Assembly (NCBI GenBank): GCA_013396525.1
Contig: VWYX01000085.1
Span: 1,128,938 to 1,192,937 of the forward strand
Reading direction: 5' to 3'
DNA from: Chaetorhynchus papuensis
Lineage: Eukaryota; Chordata; Aves; Passeriformes; Rhipiduridae
DNA length: 64,000 nucleotides
Shown here: positions 23,301 through 35,174 of the stretch, in pieces
Numbering within the stretch: the stretch's first letter is position 1
Layout: each line of letters starts with the position of its first letter
Notes under the pieces: generated by a model
Database searches by the model: none
What the model was told of the DNA's origin: nothing
The model's input: the letters and a program-made list of their open reading frames with translations, nothing else
Made by a program: the position numbers and the translations under genes

Positions 23301-25437
23301 AATTTAGGGTCTATCTGAAAGTTATCATGCCCACAGTCATGGTTTGTCTGGCACAAGAGCTCTCAGATGTGGTTGAGTTACTCAGCAGCACAGAAACTCA
23401 CTCACTAAGACACTTGTTGCTGTTGATTGGCTTCTGTAAGCAAGGAGGGAGCAGCACTGACTCATTTTGATACAGCTCTTACCCCTTTTTCCCGTCCTTT
23501 TTATCTTTACCTTGAAATCCCTCATTTCACCAGGAAGGAAGAACAAAGTATAACAGGCATATAAAATAAAGACATAAGGCTGAAACTATTGTAACTATAT
23601 AAGCATCCTCACAGAAAGTTCAAGATTTGAGCCAGTGAAATATGATTTCATAGATGGAGAGAAAGAGTGCTAAACGAAAGAAGGAATTTAAGTAAAACTG
23701 TTTTTTAAAGAAAAATCTCAAAAATTTTTCTTCTTTATATCCCATGGAAGAAAAACATATGAAAATAAAATTTAAAAAAAACAAAAAACAATGAAGATAA
23801 CATCAAAGACAGTAGCCTCTTTTCTACAGAAATACTTTAAGGAAAACTCAAAGTTCAAAATTAGACATTAAATCTTGCAAGAGTTATAATGCAGTAGCAT
23901 ACATACATCTTGGCTAACAGCCAGTCTAGTAAAACTAAAGTCAAGGATTACATTTCTGTTGCCTTCTGTTAGGCCAGGATTCAACAAAAATATACAAGAG
24001 ATTTCTTTTTATTCTCTGTTTCTCTCATGCAAGAAGAAAGACATGGTGGAGCACTTACATACTAATGGAGAGAGCCACCCCATTTTAAACTAGTTGCTTT
24101 CTCAACTTTAGTAAATGAAGGACAAAAAATTGATTTGAAAAACCTAGCAGAAGTGTCTTTCCCCTCCCTTGCTGCTAAGAAAGGTACTTGAACTCGTGCC
24201 ATCTCACAAACAACTGTCAGATGTTTCAAACCCACACTGCTCCTCAGGGCATTCAACACTTTCATACGAATCAAGGACATTGGTTATGTGCTTTGGATCA
24301 GAGGGCTGATAATATGCATAGTGAATGCATCTCAGACATAAAGGATCTCATTTATGTTTGCAGGGCATACTGCTTCGAGCACAAAACAAAGTATGTTCTC
24401 TGGGATTCAAGCTGTATATTCTCTCCCAAGCCAGTCTGCTGCTGCAGTGTACGTTCACACTATCTGAGAACTCCACATAGTCCTTGCCATAATGAAGTTT
24501 CCAATCAATACGTCCTCTGCCATACTTAGATTACTATACATCGTTTTCAACCTTCTGTTCAGATCCCTTCCAAAGACTAAAATTTTAAAATACTGTAGGC
24601 AATGATGATCACTTAAGAATTTCCTATTAATAATTATGGATTTTTACTAAAGCTGACGCATTAGTAATTGTCTAGTGAAAAACACCCACAAGCTTTAAGT
24701 GTCTCAAATAAACAACTTAAAGGACCATCAAAAAGGTAAACTATTTTAACAGATTTTATTCTTACTGTACAGTACATGAGTGCATATTCTGAACACGAAT
24801 TCTTCTGTCTACAAGCTCAAGAAAAAAATGAAATTTCAATGGCTACTATCAATTTAAGTCTACATTAATCCTCTAGATTTTCTTCAAGTACTTGTTTAAA
24901 TTAGAGTTGACACCTATTTCAAATCATGCCTTTCTGAAATCCTTATTAATAAGTCACCACTATTTTAAAATATTCATCATCAAAATTAGGTCAGATGATT
25001 AAAGGTTTATTCCTACAAAGCCTGAAATTTAGAGTGTCTGAACACCCACATTTTCAGTGACTTAAGTGGAAGAGGTACTTCCTCAAAAGCCGCATGATCT
25101 CACGGATTAAGTTTAGGCCTGTGAGTCATAAGATTGTGAGCTCCATTTCCTCATGTTTATATATTTACTTTTAAAATTTTTGTACTGACCATTAGTATGA
25201 TTTAGTTAGAAATTGGGTTTATATAACTTATTCTGCTTTACTCATTGGGGTTCTCACAACTTTGTGATCTAAAATCTCCTCAAAGTGTGAGAAACAAAGT
25301 ACTGAATTCTCTTGCATTTTGTATTGTCTTCAACATCACACTGTGCATGAATGGAAGTGTGTGGAGAAAGAGGTGAGAGGAAAGGACAGGGACCCCACTA
25401 ATTGTGAATGTCTATGTCCCAGAAAAATATAATCCAA
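20339..25437. other. Unique DNA, no gene recognised; GC-richer island 21.4-22.8 kb
   Basis: Most of the stretch is AT-rich. From about 21400 to 22760 it is visibly richer in G and C and has a reverse-strand frame at 21316-21765 open for 149 codons, the longest non-repeat frame in the window. That frame has no recognisable motif, begins in low-similarity sequence and has no splice or promoter context I can support. In a window of this size one such frame is within chance expectation. No CR1 or LTR wording was found. Confidence 0.5.
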
Positions 25438-25522
25438 GTAAAAAAAACCCAGAAAACCAAACCCAAACAAAAATAATAATAATTAAAAAACCACATGAAC
25501 AAAAAATCCAAACAACAACAAA
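25438..25522 (+). repeat. A/C-dominated low-complexity tract
   Basis: Mostly A and C with AAACCC, AACAAC and AATAATAAT wording. It creates the phenylalanine/cysteine-rich open frames on the reverse strand, which should be ignored. Confidence 0.75.
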
Positions 25523-25916
25523 AGATGAAAGCAAGTAGCCCTTGGCCTTTCTTAGTGACAAAATAAACATAATTACTACAAAATAAATAGTGTAGGGCTG
25601 GCAAAATAACACTCTGATCTGGTCAGCACTTAGCATTATTAGAGTTACTACATTTTGCAAATATCACATGCTTGACAAAGAACTTATGAGGAATCTAAGC
25701 AGATTTTTTAAAAGTATGCATGTTAAAAAAATATATTAACTTATATTTAAAACTTAAGCATGCAAACATTTTTCTCTAAGTACTTTCGTCAAAAATAAGA
25801 GTGTGGCATACTTCTCCCCATCACCTCACATTTTTTCCTACTCTCTTCTTTGAGCCAAAAGGATTTCCACAAATTTTTTGCTTTGCAGCTACAAGATCCT
25901 GAATTCTGTAATAATA
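25523..25916. other. AT-rich unique DNA
   Basis: No feature recognised. Confidence 0.45.
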
Positions 25917-25942
25917 TTCCCCTTCCCTTCCCTTCCCTTCCC
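25917..25942 (+). repeat. Short (CCCTT)n pentanucleotide repeat
   Basis: A 26-nt pure-pyrimidine run made of about five CCCTT units. Confidence 0.9.
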
Positions 25943-27581
25943 AGTAGCCATTTCCTTCTTCTCCAAAAGGTCATTACGGAATTACAGGATGTGTTCCTAT
26001 CTCCCTCAGGGCTTATAAACACAATTCCTCATAAACATAAAAGTGAATGGATACCATGCTTGAATAATGCATTGTAATAACAGTACATTACTGGATTTGA
26101 AAGTGTCACCTATTTGGTATTTTCACAGAATACTACAAAAATAAAAGTGCAGTACAAAATGTAAAATTTACGAAATGTTCTAACATACAAAACCACACAG
26201 GCTCATAGAGAGAAATAAATTGCATGTACATCTAGATACATGCATAGAATATTACATTTATAAATACAGATTAATGCACTTTACAATATTTAATCTGATT
26301 AATTTCTGAAGAATGATCTAATCAACCAGGAAGGTGTTAAGGTGCCACGTAACTACAGATGTAAGTAAGCCTTTACTCCTGATCTTACAATGTACTTAGT
26401 ACCTTGTATTTCACTAATGCTGTTTCTACCACTACAAGCAATTTATTCTACCTCACGTTCATCAAGTGCTCATAAATCAGCATTAGACCACTTTTTTACT
26501 GAGTTGCTGATTTTTAGCCAGCAGACAGCAGCATTTGGATTCAAAGTCTAATATTGGCACACATATTGATTTTAATTAGTCTAATTAGTTCATTACACTA
26601 AAAATCAAACAGACCATTTATTACATTCCCAACTAATGACATATGATCAAGGATTTAATATGATAATGAGCAAGATCAATTATCACTCATAAAGGAAGTC
26701 ATTAACAAATGTAAACACTGCCTAACTGAATACCATTACAAATTATGAAGTCATAGCTAGGTCATTTGCATAAGCATACTAATTTTATTTCATGATATTC
26801 CTTCCATTTAATACTCTGAATACCTTTTTTTCATGAGACTTGATTTATAGCTGTAAACTCAGTTCTTACTGTCAGTACTGCAATTGATCACTACACAGTC
26901 CTTAAACACTATGCTATTAAATTCAGGTTTAAGTAAACTAGACAATGTCTATGGACTCACTCAGAAAATATTACAGAACTTTAGAAGAAGGAAATGAGGT
27001 TTCCAGTTGTACCAAAGTGGATCCAGGAGTATTTCTCTACTGGGGAAAATTCAAGAACTACTTTCTTTGTGGTCTGGGATATTTCACATGCAAAATTGAG
27101 CTAGTGATAGAAGTCAGCTCTGCCATGGCTGTTTAGCAATATAAAGAGGAGGAAGGAAGTAACATCTGCCAGAGTACTTTCACTTTACTGTAGAAACTTC
27201 AGATTTCAAACTTTTAAAATACAGTTGACAACTTGAGCTATAAGTATATTAATATACTACTATCCTTACATACTCAATACTGAATTCTAACCTTAATTCT
27301 ATTTGAATTTTTCCAAGGACCCTGTCAACATCACTATCAATTCTGTATCTTACAATAGCATCTAAGATGCTAATTAAAATCATAGCAATTACACTTTCTA
27401 TTACAGCAGTATCATATCTATGTGGTGTACAACAGTCAAGAAGGTAAAGGATAAGCCCTCAATCTGCCAAAATTATTTTTCTCCTGTTCTACTATGCAGT
27501 GGCTACTTCAGAATACCTTTCATATGCATTTCTCTATACCAGAATACATTCAGAGAATGCATGATTACAGAGCTACATAAC
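25943..27581. other. AT-rich unique DNA, no gene seen
   Basis: No repeat family or plausible exon was recognised. Confidence 0.5.
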
Positions 27582-27607
27582 ATATATATACATATATGTA
27601 TATATAT
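27582..27607. repeat. Perfect 26-nt AT-rich palindrome
   Basis: The sequence is alternating pyrimidine/purine throughout and identical to its own reverse complement, centred on a CATATATG core with TA-repeat arms. It is a potential cruciform and a likely site of replication slippage. Confidence 0.9.
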
Positions 27608-28192
27608 AACACATGTCACTCAGTATTTATAAAATGCAGAGGGAATTTTTTATTTTGTTGTGGTTTTTCTAAGAGACTGGAAGAAGTCCCCGTTTTCATA
27701 AAGGTCTTTAAAGATTTTTAAATGTAGAAGCTGTAACACACACAGTACAATTAGTAGATTTTTAAATACACTGGATGCAGGAAAAATTTTATTTACTACT
27801 ACAGATTAGAACTTTACTCAAAAAGAAAAAGCTTTTCAGTATAAATCTGCATTTTTATTCCATTAAATTATCTTGCTGATTCTTAAGTCTGCTTGTTCTA
27901 GAAGCAGCACACACTAATACATTTAACAGCATCTAACCTGTATCAGTGATAAGTGGCTTCTACAGCTACTGTGTTCACCAAAAACTGAAAACTGTATCTT
28001 CAGGTCCTTTAAGTTTCTTACAAGGCTTCAACCTTTGATGGCATCATCAAAAATATTCAGCACTTCACAGAAATAAGCCCACTAATATCAAATTAATCCT
28101 TTCGCTAAAGTTTAACACAAAACAGAAGTAGGTGCACATTCTTTCTACTACGTTTCAAACTGAATAAAAACTCAACAATAATTCTTACATTA
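27608..28192. other. AT-rich unique DNA
   Basis: No feature recognised. Confidence 0.5.
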
Positions 28193-28465
28193 GCGCATCC
28201 TTGTAACTAATAATTTAGGAAACATGCAGAACACGATCTACAGCACTCTTGTGCCGTTTATTGATGCGGATGACACTCCCCTGCAGAGCGGGCATGTTCC
28301 TTGCTTTAACTGTTATATGGTCCCTGGACGGTTCAGACCGTAAACCAGAAGTGCCCAGAAGGTTGGAGTGCAAGGGTCAATGTACTTAAGGTAGTACATT
28401 CAATGTTGGTCGTAGGTACTGGGGTGATTGGCATACAAGCCACGTATTCCAAGATAAAAGCTTCG
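28193..28465. other. CpG-bearing block of unknown nature
   Basis: Ten CpG dinucleotides fall within about 275 bp, in surroundings where CpG is scarce. No CR1 or LTR wording is present. On the reverse strand, one frame reads on from LLGTSGLRSEP to a stop as ALQGSVIRINKRHKSAVDRV, and another reads SGVRSFYLGIRGLYANHPST before a stop. An AATAAA lies on the reverse strand at plus-strand 28258-28263. The pieces could belong to a frameshifted retrocopy, an exon of a reverse-strand transcript, or a non-coding element. I do not recognise a protein family, so no function is assigned. Confidence 0.35.
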
Positions 28466-30832
28466 AACTCCACTCTTTGGCAGAATGTTCTTCAGAAGAC
28501 ATGCTTAGAAGCAGCATTCAAATATACTTCAGAGTACATGCAGCACGGATATTAAAACTGATATAGTAACATAATGACCACTTGCAGCAAAGTGTTCCAT
28601 CAGGTCCCTTAATAAACTCTTAAGAAATCCTTCTTGCACCTTTTCTTACTATCTTCTTTATTTCAGGAAAACACTGTCTAGGAAATACCTTATTAGTGAA
28701 TTGCATTTCCAGTAAGGCACTGAAATTATGAAGAGTGTTTAGTGACTGATATTACAAGGCATTTAAAATGCCAAGATTCTTTCTTTAAAATTACAGTTAA
28801 ATACACAGTTTTTGTTCTTGTTATCCTGACTTCTCCTGTCTTAAAAACAGCTTTTCTTCAAAGGACTGGCAATATAGGCAGCTAAGGTCAGTCAGATCAT
28901 TTGCTGGTTTTAAGCAAATTGCTTAGAAGCTCCAAATGCTTGGGAGATTTTAGTCCATCTGATTATAAGGCAAACAAAGTAAGCATTGCAACTTTGAAAG
29001 GAATACCTCTTAGATAGTCTGATAGTTGCTTTCAACAAAGGAGAATAGGTCTGTGACTCATAATGGATGGCCAAAGGCAATGTTTTTTGATTCTACTGAC
29101 CTTTCAACACTCTAAGGACAGGAAGTATAAATCTAATGATTAAGTCACAGGCTGCTACACTAGACACTAAAAGACTACTTTGTAAAGGAAACAAAATAGA
29201 GCAAATTAGTAATATAATATGGAATTTCACACAATAGTTATAATTTTAATGAGCTCCTCTGTGAAGTTTAAACATTGGTAATAGTAAATGATGATTGTTT
29301 TTAACTCTCTTACAGTCAAATTGCTCTCACAGGTACTCAAGTAATGAAAAAACACAAGTTATAGACTAACTTGTAAAACAATTTTTCTATTCTAAAACAT
29401 TTGCCATACATTTTACTAAATACATTGCTTACTTTTATATACTTCATCATATTTCTATCCTGCAGGTCAATCAGCAGTATCATTATTCAATAACTTTTTT
29501 CAATGCCCAATTCAAAACACGCATGAAACATGGTTTATTTCTCCCTTTTTTAAAATGCATTTTTAATATTGCATGTTTTAGATGAAATAAAAACATGAAT
29601 TAAGCTTCTTATAATGGATTTGACTTTCCCAGCCTGTTGTTATACTTCTTTCAGTGCTTCATCCAATGGGTACTTAATTGCAGTCTGATTACTGGCCCAG
29701 CTTTAACCAGAAGAGTGATGCCAGCCGGGAGGAGCTTGGCCTGGTACAGTGGACAAAGTCTAGGTCAGTGGGAGAAAGAACTGAAAAACCTGTTAAAAAG
29801 AATAAGTAATTAAAGCTAAGTTTCTCCCTTGTTTTAAGCAGATTAATATGTAAAGAATAATGTTTATTTCCTCATTAATTTCTGATGTGCTTAAAACAAC
29901 ATAAACATAACTGATTTTACAGCAGCAGAGCAGCTGCAAACAACTAAATACTAAATTTACCCTATAACAAATTGTTAAAACCCCTTTTGAAGTTCTTCAC
30001 TCCTATTTTAATATTTTTCCACATGCTTTAAAAAACTTCTACTGTCAAAGGTCTCATCTGTCATTATCAGTACTTCTCCACCACCCTGGCTGCCAAGAGT
30101 TGCAAGGCAATAAAAAGCAAAAGTGCTAAGAGGACTGAGAAAGACCACAGGCAGAAAAGAAACCCAAGAGAAAAGAAAACCACAAACTTGTATGATTGGA
30201 TTTAAGACCAAAGCTCTTGAAGGTTTTTTTTTGTCAACATATTCAACCTTGGAAACTGCAGGAGAGGTAATCACAGAAGCTACTCTCACAGGCTCAAAGC
30301 CTGTAGCAAGAATCAGTGATGTTGGAAGGCGTACAGAGACAGTACCTGTTTTTCAACATGTCAGCAGTTTCAACAATAACAAATCAAAGACTACTACTCT
30401 CTCCTACCAGGAAAACACTGGGGTAACATCTTGAAAGATGCTCAAAAACAGAAACGAAAAATTATATTTTGAGTTCAATAAATACGAGACAATAAATATA
30501 AGTAAGAAATACCTCAAAAAGAAACTGTTTTGCATCAGGCCATTGTATTATGGCATGAGTTGCATTTAAGTCCACCACTTTCTCTGAACAGCTCTGCTAG
30601 TCAGTCTGCTCATCTATCCAAGTTGAGCTACAGATCATAACTTTCCTCCATCTTTCAGTCAGATGATCTAAAGAACCACCTGCTTTTTCTGTGCCACTTG
30701 AAAGACAGGAAAAAAGACGGTGGCACAGTCAAAATTCTAGTTCCTTCTAAATACCTTCAGTGGTAGTATCAGCCCTGCACTACAACACAGTATTATAATA
30801 CTATAAATGAATGTTGGAAAAAAAACCCAGTT
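28466..30832. other. AT-rich unique DNA, no gene seen
   Basis: Short open frames on both strands at 30008-30434 overlap each other and show no recognised content. Confidence 0.5.
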
Positions 30833-31346
30833 ATCACAGAGTGCTTTGGGTTGCAGGGGACCTTAAAGACCATCCAGTTCCAACTCTTCTGACATGGCCA
30901 GGGCCATCTTCCACAAGGCCAGGTTGCTCAAAGCCCCATCTAATCTGCTCTTGGACACTTCCAGGGATGGGGCATCCACAGCTTCTCTGACCAACCAGTG
31001 CATCACAACCATCACAGAAAATAATTTCTTCCTTGTATCTAATCAAGACCTATTCTTTTTCAGTGTAAAGCCATTGCCTCTTGTCCTATCACTACACTCC
31101 TCCATCAAGTGTCCCATTCCATCTATCCTGTAAGGTTACTACAGGCACTGGAAGGCTGAGCTAAGGTATATCCAGAACCTTCTCTTCTATGGTCTAAATA
31201 ATCCTCTCTCAGCCTGTCCTGGGGAAAGTGTTGCAGCCCTCATCACCTTCATGGCCCTCCTCTGGAACTGTTTAAGAAGGTCTGTGTCTTTCTTACTCTG
31301 GTGAGCGCAGAGTTGAACACAGGACTTCAGGTGAGGCCTCACAACC
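30833..31346 (-). mobile_element. Old CR1 LINE 3' region, reverse strand
   Basis: Reading the plus strand: ATCACAGAGTGCTTTGGGTTG, then ACCTTAAAGACCATCCAGTT, CCAACTCTTCTGACATGGCC, GGTTGCTCAAAGCCCCATCT and CTTGGACACTTCCAGGGATG. This is the reverse complement of the classic CR1 3' UTR and C-terminal ORF2, in the subfamily whose tail reads GGTCCCTTCCAACCCAAACC. It is noticeably more diverged than the copy at 15380, so probably an older insertion. It is 5'-truncated at about 31346, and no frame survives. Confidence 0.93.
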
Positions 31347-32636
31347 TAACCTTGGGCCCTCGGGATATCTTTTTGTGAACATCACAGTAGTCACAGATAT
31401 TTTCTGCATATCAGATGGTCTTACTCAGAAGTCTCTATTGCATATGTATACACAAGACTAAAACCCATAGCAATCTCAACAAGCATCTAGTTTATTCTTC
31501 ACATGAAATTCAGACAGTAAAATGATGAGTTCTAACAAAAAAAAGGGGCAAGTTTTTGAAAATACCTGTACAGAACAACTGAAAAAATTCTAGCTTACTG
31601 AAAGTAAGTTACCTTATAGACCTGCTTGTCTATTATTCTAAGTACCTGCACAAGACTGAAAATAGACTTTCTACATAAACAGAGTACAAAGAGTTCTACA
31701 AGGTTGAGTTTTGCTACTTAGAAAGAAATAAGACTGGTAAAAAACACACTGTATACCAATCAGAATGAAAAAATATGGCCATTTTGGCATAAACAGAGGC
31801 TACGAATTCTCTGCTAGTATATCCAAATGGAGTACTGTGAATGTCGAGTCAAAATGACACATTCATCCTAACTGAGATTCTGCCACATTGAAAGAAAAAA
31901 AATTAATTTTCAGCAAGCTGGGTTTTCCTGACAAGAAGAGAAATATAAGCCTACCCTTCAAAAAACTGTTTAATAAAACAGATGTATTATATGCATGAAA
32001 TAAAATGTCTTGATTTGGTGAAAAGCAAGTCAAAAGTACTCCTTTTGTTTTAAAAACAATAATGGAAGAATAAACAACAGCAACCAAGGACCATCTCAGT
32101 TCACTCAGTTCACAGACTTTTCATGTTCCCAGAAGAAAATCACTTCCTTACTCTTGTATGCATTTTTATTTCAGAATTTTTCCTATTCTGCTGTGGGTTG
32201 TTCCGAACTCACTACACATGAGTATCAGATGATAGGTTTTAAAAACATTTTGGATGAAATGAAGGCTTTCACACTTAAATATGTCAAGTTTATGATCTCT
32301 ACAAAAAGATCATAAACTAACAAATTGCTCCAAGCAGTGATGCACCACTTCTAAACAACATATCTACAAATCATAAACAATTTGACTTCACAAACATTTG
32401 TTTGTATAAAATGGGTTAATTTGCCTATAAGGATATGGACTATCTCCTAGACAGTAACAATAGAAAAGTCCTGAAAGACATCAATGTTGTTCTTCATTCC
32501 AGGACATTTTAACTGTGTCTGGGATCCACTATCGACAATCAAGGTTTAAACACTGTCTCCACCATATTACTATACCCAGTGAAAGATATTAGTCTGGATT
32601 TATGGACTGTTACACAAATTTAAAAAATTGATTGGA
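31347..32636. other. AT-rich unique DNA between two CR1 pieces
   Basis: No feature recognised. Confidence 0.5.
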
Positions 32637-33477
32637 TAGTCAGGCTCAGGGGGTTCATGCGATAAACTTTACCTGGAGGCCAGCAAAAAGTGGAGTACTA
32701 AAGGGATGTGTATTGGGATCTCTCCTCTCTAACACCCCCAACAACAACCTGGAGGACAGAGAGTATGCTCTCACTGAGTCAGAAGATGACACCAAACTGG
32801 AGAGGGTTCCACTGATATGCTGGAGGGTGGGGCTGCTCATCAGAGTGACCTGGACAGGGCAGTGGTCAAATACAAACTGTGGGGGCAAAGGCCAAGTCCT
32901 GCAGCTGGGAAAGAAGAACTCCTTGTGCCATTACAAGCTGCGGGTGGAGTGCCTGGGGAGCAGTTCTTACAGAAAAGACCTGTCTTAGCAAACAGTGAGC
33001 TGAAATAAGCCTGCAGTGTATCCTGGCAGCAAAGACAGCCAGCACCATCCTAGGCTGTATGGAGCCAGTAGACCAGAGAAGTGATTATATCCATTCAGCA
33101 ATTTATCCCAGTACTTGCTAGTTGGCATCTAGAATATCACATCCTATTTTGCTGCCTCCTCCTCTGCAAGAAAGCCATTGATAAACTGGAATATGCTAGT
33201 GGAGGGCCACCAAGATGGTCAGGGGACAGAGCAGCAACCCTGTGACAAGACGCACAAAATATTTAAGGTGAAGCAAGAAAGGTTGTGACTGGATGTTGGG
33301 AAATTTCAACCTAGAGGCCAGTCAAACACTGGAACAGGTTTCCCAGACAGGTTATACAGATTCCATCCTTAGAACTTTGCAATCCCAGACTGCATAAAGT
33401 CTTACAGCCTATCCTGCTTTGAGGAGGGAGTTGGCCTCTTGAAGTCCCTTCTAACATGTATCAGTATAAGATTCCAC
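32637..33477 (+). mobile_element. Degraded CR1 LINE (RT C-terminus to 3' end), plus strand
   Basis: The order of blocks matches CR1 ORF2: GGATGTGTATTGGGATC (from the conserved ..PQGSVLGP.. box), AACAACCTGGAGGACAG (INDLED-like), GATGACACCAAACTGGAGAG (the catalytic DDTKLE box), GACCTGGACAGGGCAG and GGCCAAGTCCTGCAGCTGGG. Downstream come ATCCTAGGCTGTATGGAGCC and a 3' end around CCTCTTGAAGTCCCTTCTAA, ending near ATTCCAC. Several frameshifts and small deletions break the reading frame, and the 118-residue frame at 32632-32988 is only a stretch of it. It is an old, inert copy. Confidence 0.85.
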
Positions 33478-34556
33478 AATATTTAAGTTTGAAACTGATC
33501 TACACGATCAGTCTCAAGATCTAAAGATTTAAGTCATAACAGGCATCAGAACAACATTTCTATGTAAATATTATTGTCATTCATTCACTTAACTGGGAAG
33601 AAATCTTTTCACTAGAATTTTTACTGAAAACCACTTTGCACTATGGTTTTGGATTGTCTACTGACTTGAACAATGCTTGAAATGGCTTAATGTATAATCC
33701 GTCAAATAACATCACAAATGTGCAAGCCATCATAGGGCCCCAGAGACTAGTTAGACTTTTGTAAGCATTCAGCTGTGTACCTTAGACATTTTGATTAAGA
33801 CGTTAAAAAGATACAAAAAGGAAAGTGCTCCAAGTCTTTCAATCACAAGAATGTTAAATATCTGTCAGTGTTGGAAACTTGCCTTTGATGACAATATTTC
33901 ATCATCGTGTTGTGTATTAGTACTTCACAGAGCAGAATACTCAGAAGGGAAATACTTACTCACTGCATCTGCCGTTTTGTAAAATACAGACATTTCCTTA
34001 AAAGACTGGTTTTTTTCATGTGATTTTTTTTTAATGGCAGAAAGACAAGGCTGTGTCTTTGAAAATACCCAGCCAAATGAGGTTAACAGACTTGTTCTGT
34101 TTTTCTCTGACTTTGGTGTTTATCTCTTGGTTGGTTTTTTGTCCTTTTTTTTTGTCAAGACATCTTTTCCATAAACTGTGACTTAAATTTACAGGAGATG
34201 CTGTACCTTTTGGAAAAGGAGCAAAGAGTTGTACTTTTCCAGGTATGTGCCTGGTCTTCCATTACATTCAGGCCACTAGTTGAAATCCATACTAAACAGG
34301 CATTCTGGGAAATGCAAATCCTGACAGGAAGAACAAAGTGTATATATATAAATAAAATGTCTAAATTATCTTTATTAACCTTAGCCTGTACTTCAATCTT
34401 CTACCTTCATAGCAATTACCAGAATTAATTTACCTTAATAACTCAAAGTACCCTTTAGTTCTTTGACATATTCTTTTGTCTCCAACAAGTTAGAAAGAAA
34501 AGTTTGATTAGAACCTGTCAAAACATTACATAATAAAATAGTAAAGCAAGGTATGA
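33478..34556. other. AT-rich unique DNA
   Basis: Poly-T tracts at about 34025-34033 and 34144-34153. No gene recognised. Confidence 0.5.
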
Positions 34557-34561
34557 TTTAC
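34557..34561 (+). repeat. Target site duplication TTTAC, left copy
   Basis: This five-base sequence directly precedes the LTR start and recurs directly after the LTR end at 35170-35174. Five-base duplications are usual for class III (ERVL-type) elements. Confidence 0.85.
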
Positions 34562-35169
34562 TGAGCAGGTTTTGGCTGGGATACAGTTAATTTTCTTCAT
34601 AGTAGCTAGTAAGGGCTATGTTTTGGAATTGTGCTGGAAAGAGTTGATAATTCAGATGTGTCTTAGCTATTGCTGCACAGTTCTTACGCAGAACCAAGGT
34701 CTTTTCTGCTTCTCACCCCACCCCACCAGCAAACAGGCCAGGGGTGCACAAGGAGTTGGGAGGAGACACAGCCGAGACAGCTGACCCCAAGTAACCATAG
34801 GGATATTCCATACCATATGGCATCATGCTCAACATTTAAAGATAGGGGAAAAGAAGAAAAGGAGGAGAAACCCCGAGTTGTGGTGCTTGTCTTCCCAAGG
34901 AACCATTGCATGTGATGGAGCCCTGCTTTCCTGGAGATGGCGGAACACCTGCCTGCCCACGGGAAGTGGTGGATGGATTTTCTGCTTATCTTTTCTTGTG
35001 TGCACAACTTTTGCTTTACCTATCAAAATGTCTTTATCTCAACCGTTGAATTTTCTCACTTTTTTCCTACTTTTACAATTCTCTCCCCCATCCCTTGGAC
35101 AGCAGAGTGGGGGAAAGTGAATAAGTGCGTGAATAGTGCTTAGTTTTCCACTGGAGTTAAACCATGACA
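34562..35169 (+). mobile_element. Complete solo LTR of an ERVL-type endogenous retrovirus, plus strand
   Basis: The 608-bp unit begins TGAGCAGG and ends CCATGACA, so it has the canonical TG...CA termini, and is flanked by the 5-bp direct repeat TTTAC. There is no internal retroviral sequence on either side, so it is a solo LTR left after recombination between two LTRs. The U3 part matches the reverse-strand fragment at 2464-2775. A TATA-like CATTTAAA lies at 34833-34840, preceded by the CATATGGCATCATGC block, and a poly(A)-signal-like TATCAAAATG (degenerate) is at 35021-35030. Several 65-107-codon frames crossing it are incidental. From memory, this LTR class is abundant in passerine birds. 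The exact subfamily name needs a library search. Confidence 0.92.
34833..34840 (+). promoter_or_regulatory. TATA-like element of the solo LTR
   Basis: CATTTAAA lies in the expected promoter position of the LTR, about 270 bp from its start. The reverse-strand relative at 2464-2775 has GGATAAAC at the matching place. Both are degenerate, so residual promoter activity is uncertain. Confidence 0.5.
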
Positions 35170-35174
35170 TTTAC
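35170..35174 (+). repeat. Target site duplication TTTAC, right copy
   Basis: It is identical to 34557-34561 and defines the right edge of the LTR insertion. Confidence 0.85.

Noticed and set aside
34572..35143. Several overlapping 65-107-codon frames on both strands
   Set aside because: They all lie inside the solo LTR, which does not encode protein.
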